Below, piece by piece: positions 62,514 to 64,000 of a DNA stretch of 64,000 bases (the first letter of the stretch is position 1; every line of letters starts with the position of its first letter). The notes under the pieces were generated by a model that had not been told where the DNA came from, searched no databases, and was given only the letters and a program-made list of their open reading frames with translations. The DNA is from LD21 sp963715785 (GTDB taxonomy: Bacteria > Bacteroidota > Bacteroidia > Bacteroidales > VadinHA17). The position numbers and the translations under genes are program-made. Location of the stretch: positions 4,712,001 through 4,776,000 of the forward strand of contig OY970276.1 in NCBI GenBank assembly GCA_963715785.1, given 5' to 3'.

Positions 62514-63275
62514 CTATTCTGCGACTTTCTTATAAACCCTTACATAATCAACGAAAACTGTGTCGGGAAATACAGTTGCTAAATCAGGATTTTTTGGCCA
62601 ATCGCCTCCTATTGCCAGGTTGAGAATGATATACTGAGGCTTATGAAATGCTTCGGTATTGTTAATTCCATCTTTAATGTCTACTTCCCAGTATTTATTG
62701 CCGTCAAGCAGTAACCTGACAGATTCCTTATCCCATTCAATTGCATAATCATGATATTTTGTAACATCACAAGGCGTTGCAGTTCCTGAAGAAACATGCT
62801 TTTCATTGAACCAATGCAGGGTTCCATGCAGGAGATTCTCATTATTTATATGTTCCATTATATCTATCTCACCGCATTTTGGCCATCCGACAGTATGAAT
62901 GTTCTGACCAAGCATCCAGAATGCCGGCCACATCCCCTGGCCTGACGGCAGCTTCATCCTGGCTTCAATTTTACCGTATGTGAAGCTAGCCTTTCCATCG
63001 GTGACAAGACTAGCTGAAGTGTAGTTTGCATTCCTGTATAACTCTTTCCGCCCTATTATCAATAGGTTGCCATTCATGACCCTTTCATTTTCAATGCGTT
63101 GCCTGGTGTAATACTGAAGCTCATTGTTTCTAATAAATCCGGTTTCATTGCCCCATTTTGCACTATCGGGTAATCCGCTGTAATTAAATTCATCGGACCA
63201 GACAAGTTTCCATTCCTGTTCATTCTTCAGGCCTGAGCAGGCAAAGAGGCAGAGTAAAAGGATTAACGCATTCAT
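62514..63275 (-). CDS. Glycoside hydrolase family 16 lipoprotein
   Basis: 253 aa. Lipoprotein signal with lipobox LFAC (Cys13). The GH16 core is clear: EWKLVWSDEFNYSGLPDSAKW at the start, MWPAFWMLGQN, and the catalytic GEIDIMEH with nucleophile E136, D138 and acid/base E141; the C-terminus ends in the usual PDTVFVDYVRVYKK. GH16 enzymes cut beta-1,3 or mixed-linkage glucans, agarose or related polysaccharides; the laminarinase-like subgroup is the best guess. It lies downstream of a second probable glycoside hydrolase on the same strand, 39 bp apart. Confidence 0.92.
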   Translation of the reverse strand: MNALILLLCLFACSGLKNEQEWKLVWSDEFNYSGLPDSAKWGNETGFIRNNELQYYTRQRIENERVMNGNLLIIGRKELYRNANYTSASLVTDGKASFTYGKIEARMKLPSGQGMWPAFWMLGQNIHTVGWPKCGEIDIMEHINNENLLHGTLHWFNEKHVSSGTATPCDVTKYHDYAIEWDKESVRLLLDGNKYWEVDIKDGINNTEAFHKPQYIILNLAIGGDWPKNPDLATVFPDTVFVDYVRVYKKVAE

Positions 63276-63314
63276 ATTTCAGATTATTTATTTAGGTAAA
63301 GTTATAAATATCTT

Positions 63315-64000
63315 TTAATCCAGAGCCGAAGGCATCTGATGAACAGATAACCACCAGTGCATCCCAAGATGGTATTTTCCAAACCAACTGTTGTAGGTTA
63401 TACCCGATTCAGCCGGAACTAATTCGCTTCCAACCTGAATTTTCGTGAAGTACTGTGAAAGTATCTGGTTTTGTTCAACACTAAAGCCCTGAGAATAGGC
63501 ACCAGAACCGAAAACGCTTCCGCTTATAGTATTCCAGTAATTTTCCCAGTTCTTTTTACTTGCTGCTTCAGTCTCTCCAAAATTCTGGATTCTTCCATTC
63601 TCCGGATTATTCAGGAACTGGCATGAAAATGAGTATACGGAATCCTCACGTTCTGGTTCCAGATAGTATAGATTCCGGGTGGATTTCTTCAACATGGCAT
63701 TGTTTTTCCAGATAAGGACAGTATAATTTTTTTTTATTCCCTTTCTACTGAATATCACAACATTATTGGTGTCAGACAGAATTCTGACAGCATCCTCAGA
63801 AGGGAGATTGAAATAATCGACTGCCGGAGATTCTACATCCGCAAAAGATAATTTTATCCTGATCCGTTTCGCCTCTAACAGATCCGAGACAATCTTTACT
63901 GAAATCATATCATAATCGGGATGACAAACGGTCTTAATATGCACCGGCAGCTTCTCAATTTTAAAACGGCTGTTTATCTCACCAGTCCACAGATCAAGAT
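63315..64000 (-). CDS. Probable glycoside hydrolase (GH65/GH15-like N-terminal part), 5' end outside window
   Basis: The frame is open to the window edge (LDLWTGEINSRFKIEKLPV precedes the first GTG), so the start lies beyond 64000. The visible 228 residues are a beta-sandwich-like region, then ENYWNTISGSVFGSG and ITYNSWFGKYHLGMHWWLS, the latter resembling the first helix of (alpha/alpha)6-barrel glycosidases. Such proteins normally continue for several hundred residues past this point, but here a stop follows after VHQMPSALD at 63315 and the GH16 gene starts 39 bp later. It may be truncated. Family assignment is tentative. Confidence 0.5.
   Translation of the reverse strand, partial: LDLWTGEINSRFKIEKLPVHIKTVCHPDYDMISVKIVSDLLEAKRIRIKLSFADVESPAVDYFNLPSEDAVRILSDTNNVVIFSRKGIKKNYTVLIWKNNAMLKKSTRNLYYLEPEREDSVYSFSCQFLNNPENGRIQNFGETEAASKKNWENYWNTISGSVFGSGAYSQGFSVEQNQILSQYFTKIQVGSELVPAESGITYNSWFGKYHLGMHWWLSVHQMPSALD

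Overview
The window reads as a chromosomal segment of an anaerobic or facultative member of the Bacteroidota, probably Bacteroidales/Marinilabiliales-like. This rests on established family distributions: NusB of about 320 aa, DUF1573, DUF3276 (PUR-type), DUF4835, DUF5606, a Bacteroidota-type RNA polymerase omega, A/T-rich leaders mostly without Shine-Dalgarno sequences, and several promoters of the TTTG-N18-TAnnTTTG type used by the Bacteroidota primary sigma factor. Coding density is high and most of the window is housekeeping DNA.

Layout. 1-5050: secreted cyclophilin (cut by the window edge), a DPP4-like S9 peptidase, and an acyltransferase paired with a zinc-ribbon membrane protein. 5600-10376: a compact [FeFe]-hydrogenase operon (small [2Fe-2S] protein, HydB, HydA, HydC) with a promoter candidate and a strong terminator, indicating H2 metabolism coupled to NAD(H) and ferredoxin. 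10407-20604: YgiQ radical SAM protein, patatin-BamA fusion, TPR protein, an ECF sigma / membrane protein / Spy-like periplasmic protein operon, and a LysM + periplasmic-binding fusion. 20629-30734: purC, phoH, SAM hydrolase, mazG, agmatinase-like gene, and the syntenic block nusB-DUF1573-yajC-YbbR-coaE-DnaJ/TerB. 30770-32878: catabolic-looking ornithine carbamoyltransferase and carbamate kinase. 33075-39374: ftsK, lolA, HD phosphohydrolase, NlpC/P60. 39419-42729: a MITE-like element abutting ftcD, then hutI (histidine degradation). 42831-53142: Omp85-type barrel, DUF819, fabI, and the block bamD-rpoZ-coaBC-DUF4835-recN, in which coaBC is split by a frameshift at an A10 run; then a PLP alpha-oxoamine synthase. 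53425-55579: an orphan TorD-like chaperone, an SRPBCC protein and trxB.

The standout region is 55708-61607. It holds an interrupted tRNA-Pro-like fragment with a hairpin-rich insertion in the D-loop, a GIY-YIG nuclease gene whose last codons are the 5' half of a tRNA, four 84-bp repeats of that 5' half, one intact tRNA-Pro(GGG) (56404-56477), and then fifteen tandem 342-bp units filling exactly 5,130 bp. Each unit is a transcription terminator, an 82-aa GIY-YIG nuclease gene, and a tRNA-Pro 3' fragment with a non-functional anticodon hairpin. In every copy the nuclease stop codon is the TAG of the tRNA D-loop. The variable sites show that units 1-6 are repeated in the same order as units 7-12, a 2,052-bp higher-order repeat. 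I interpret this as a tRNA-associated, possibly selfish, GIY-YIG repeat system amplified in tandem, with an assembly artefact as the main alternative for the copy number.

Downstream of the array, 61758-64000 carries a subclass-B1-like metallo-beta-lactamase with all zinc ligands, a GH16 lipoprotein, and the C-terminal part of a probable glycoside hydrolase that runs off the window.
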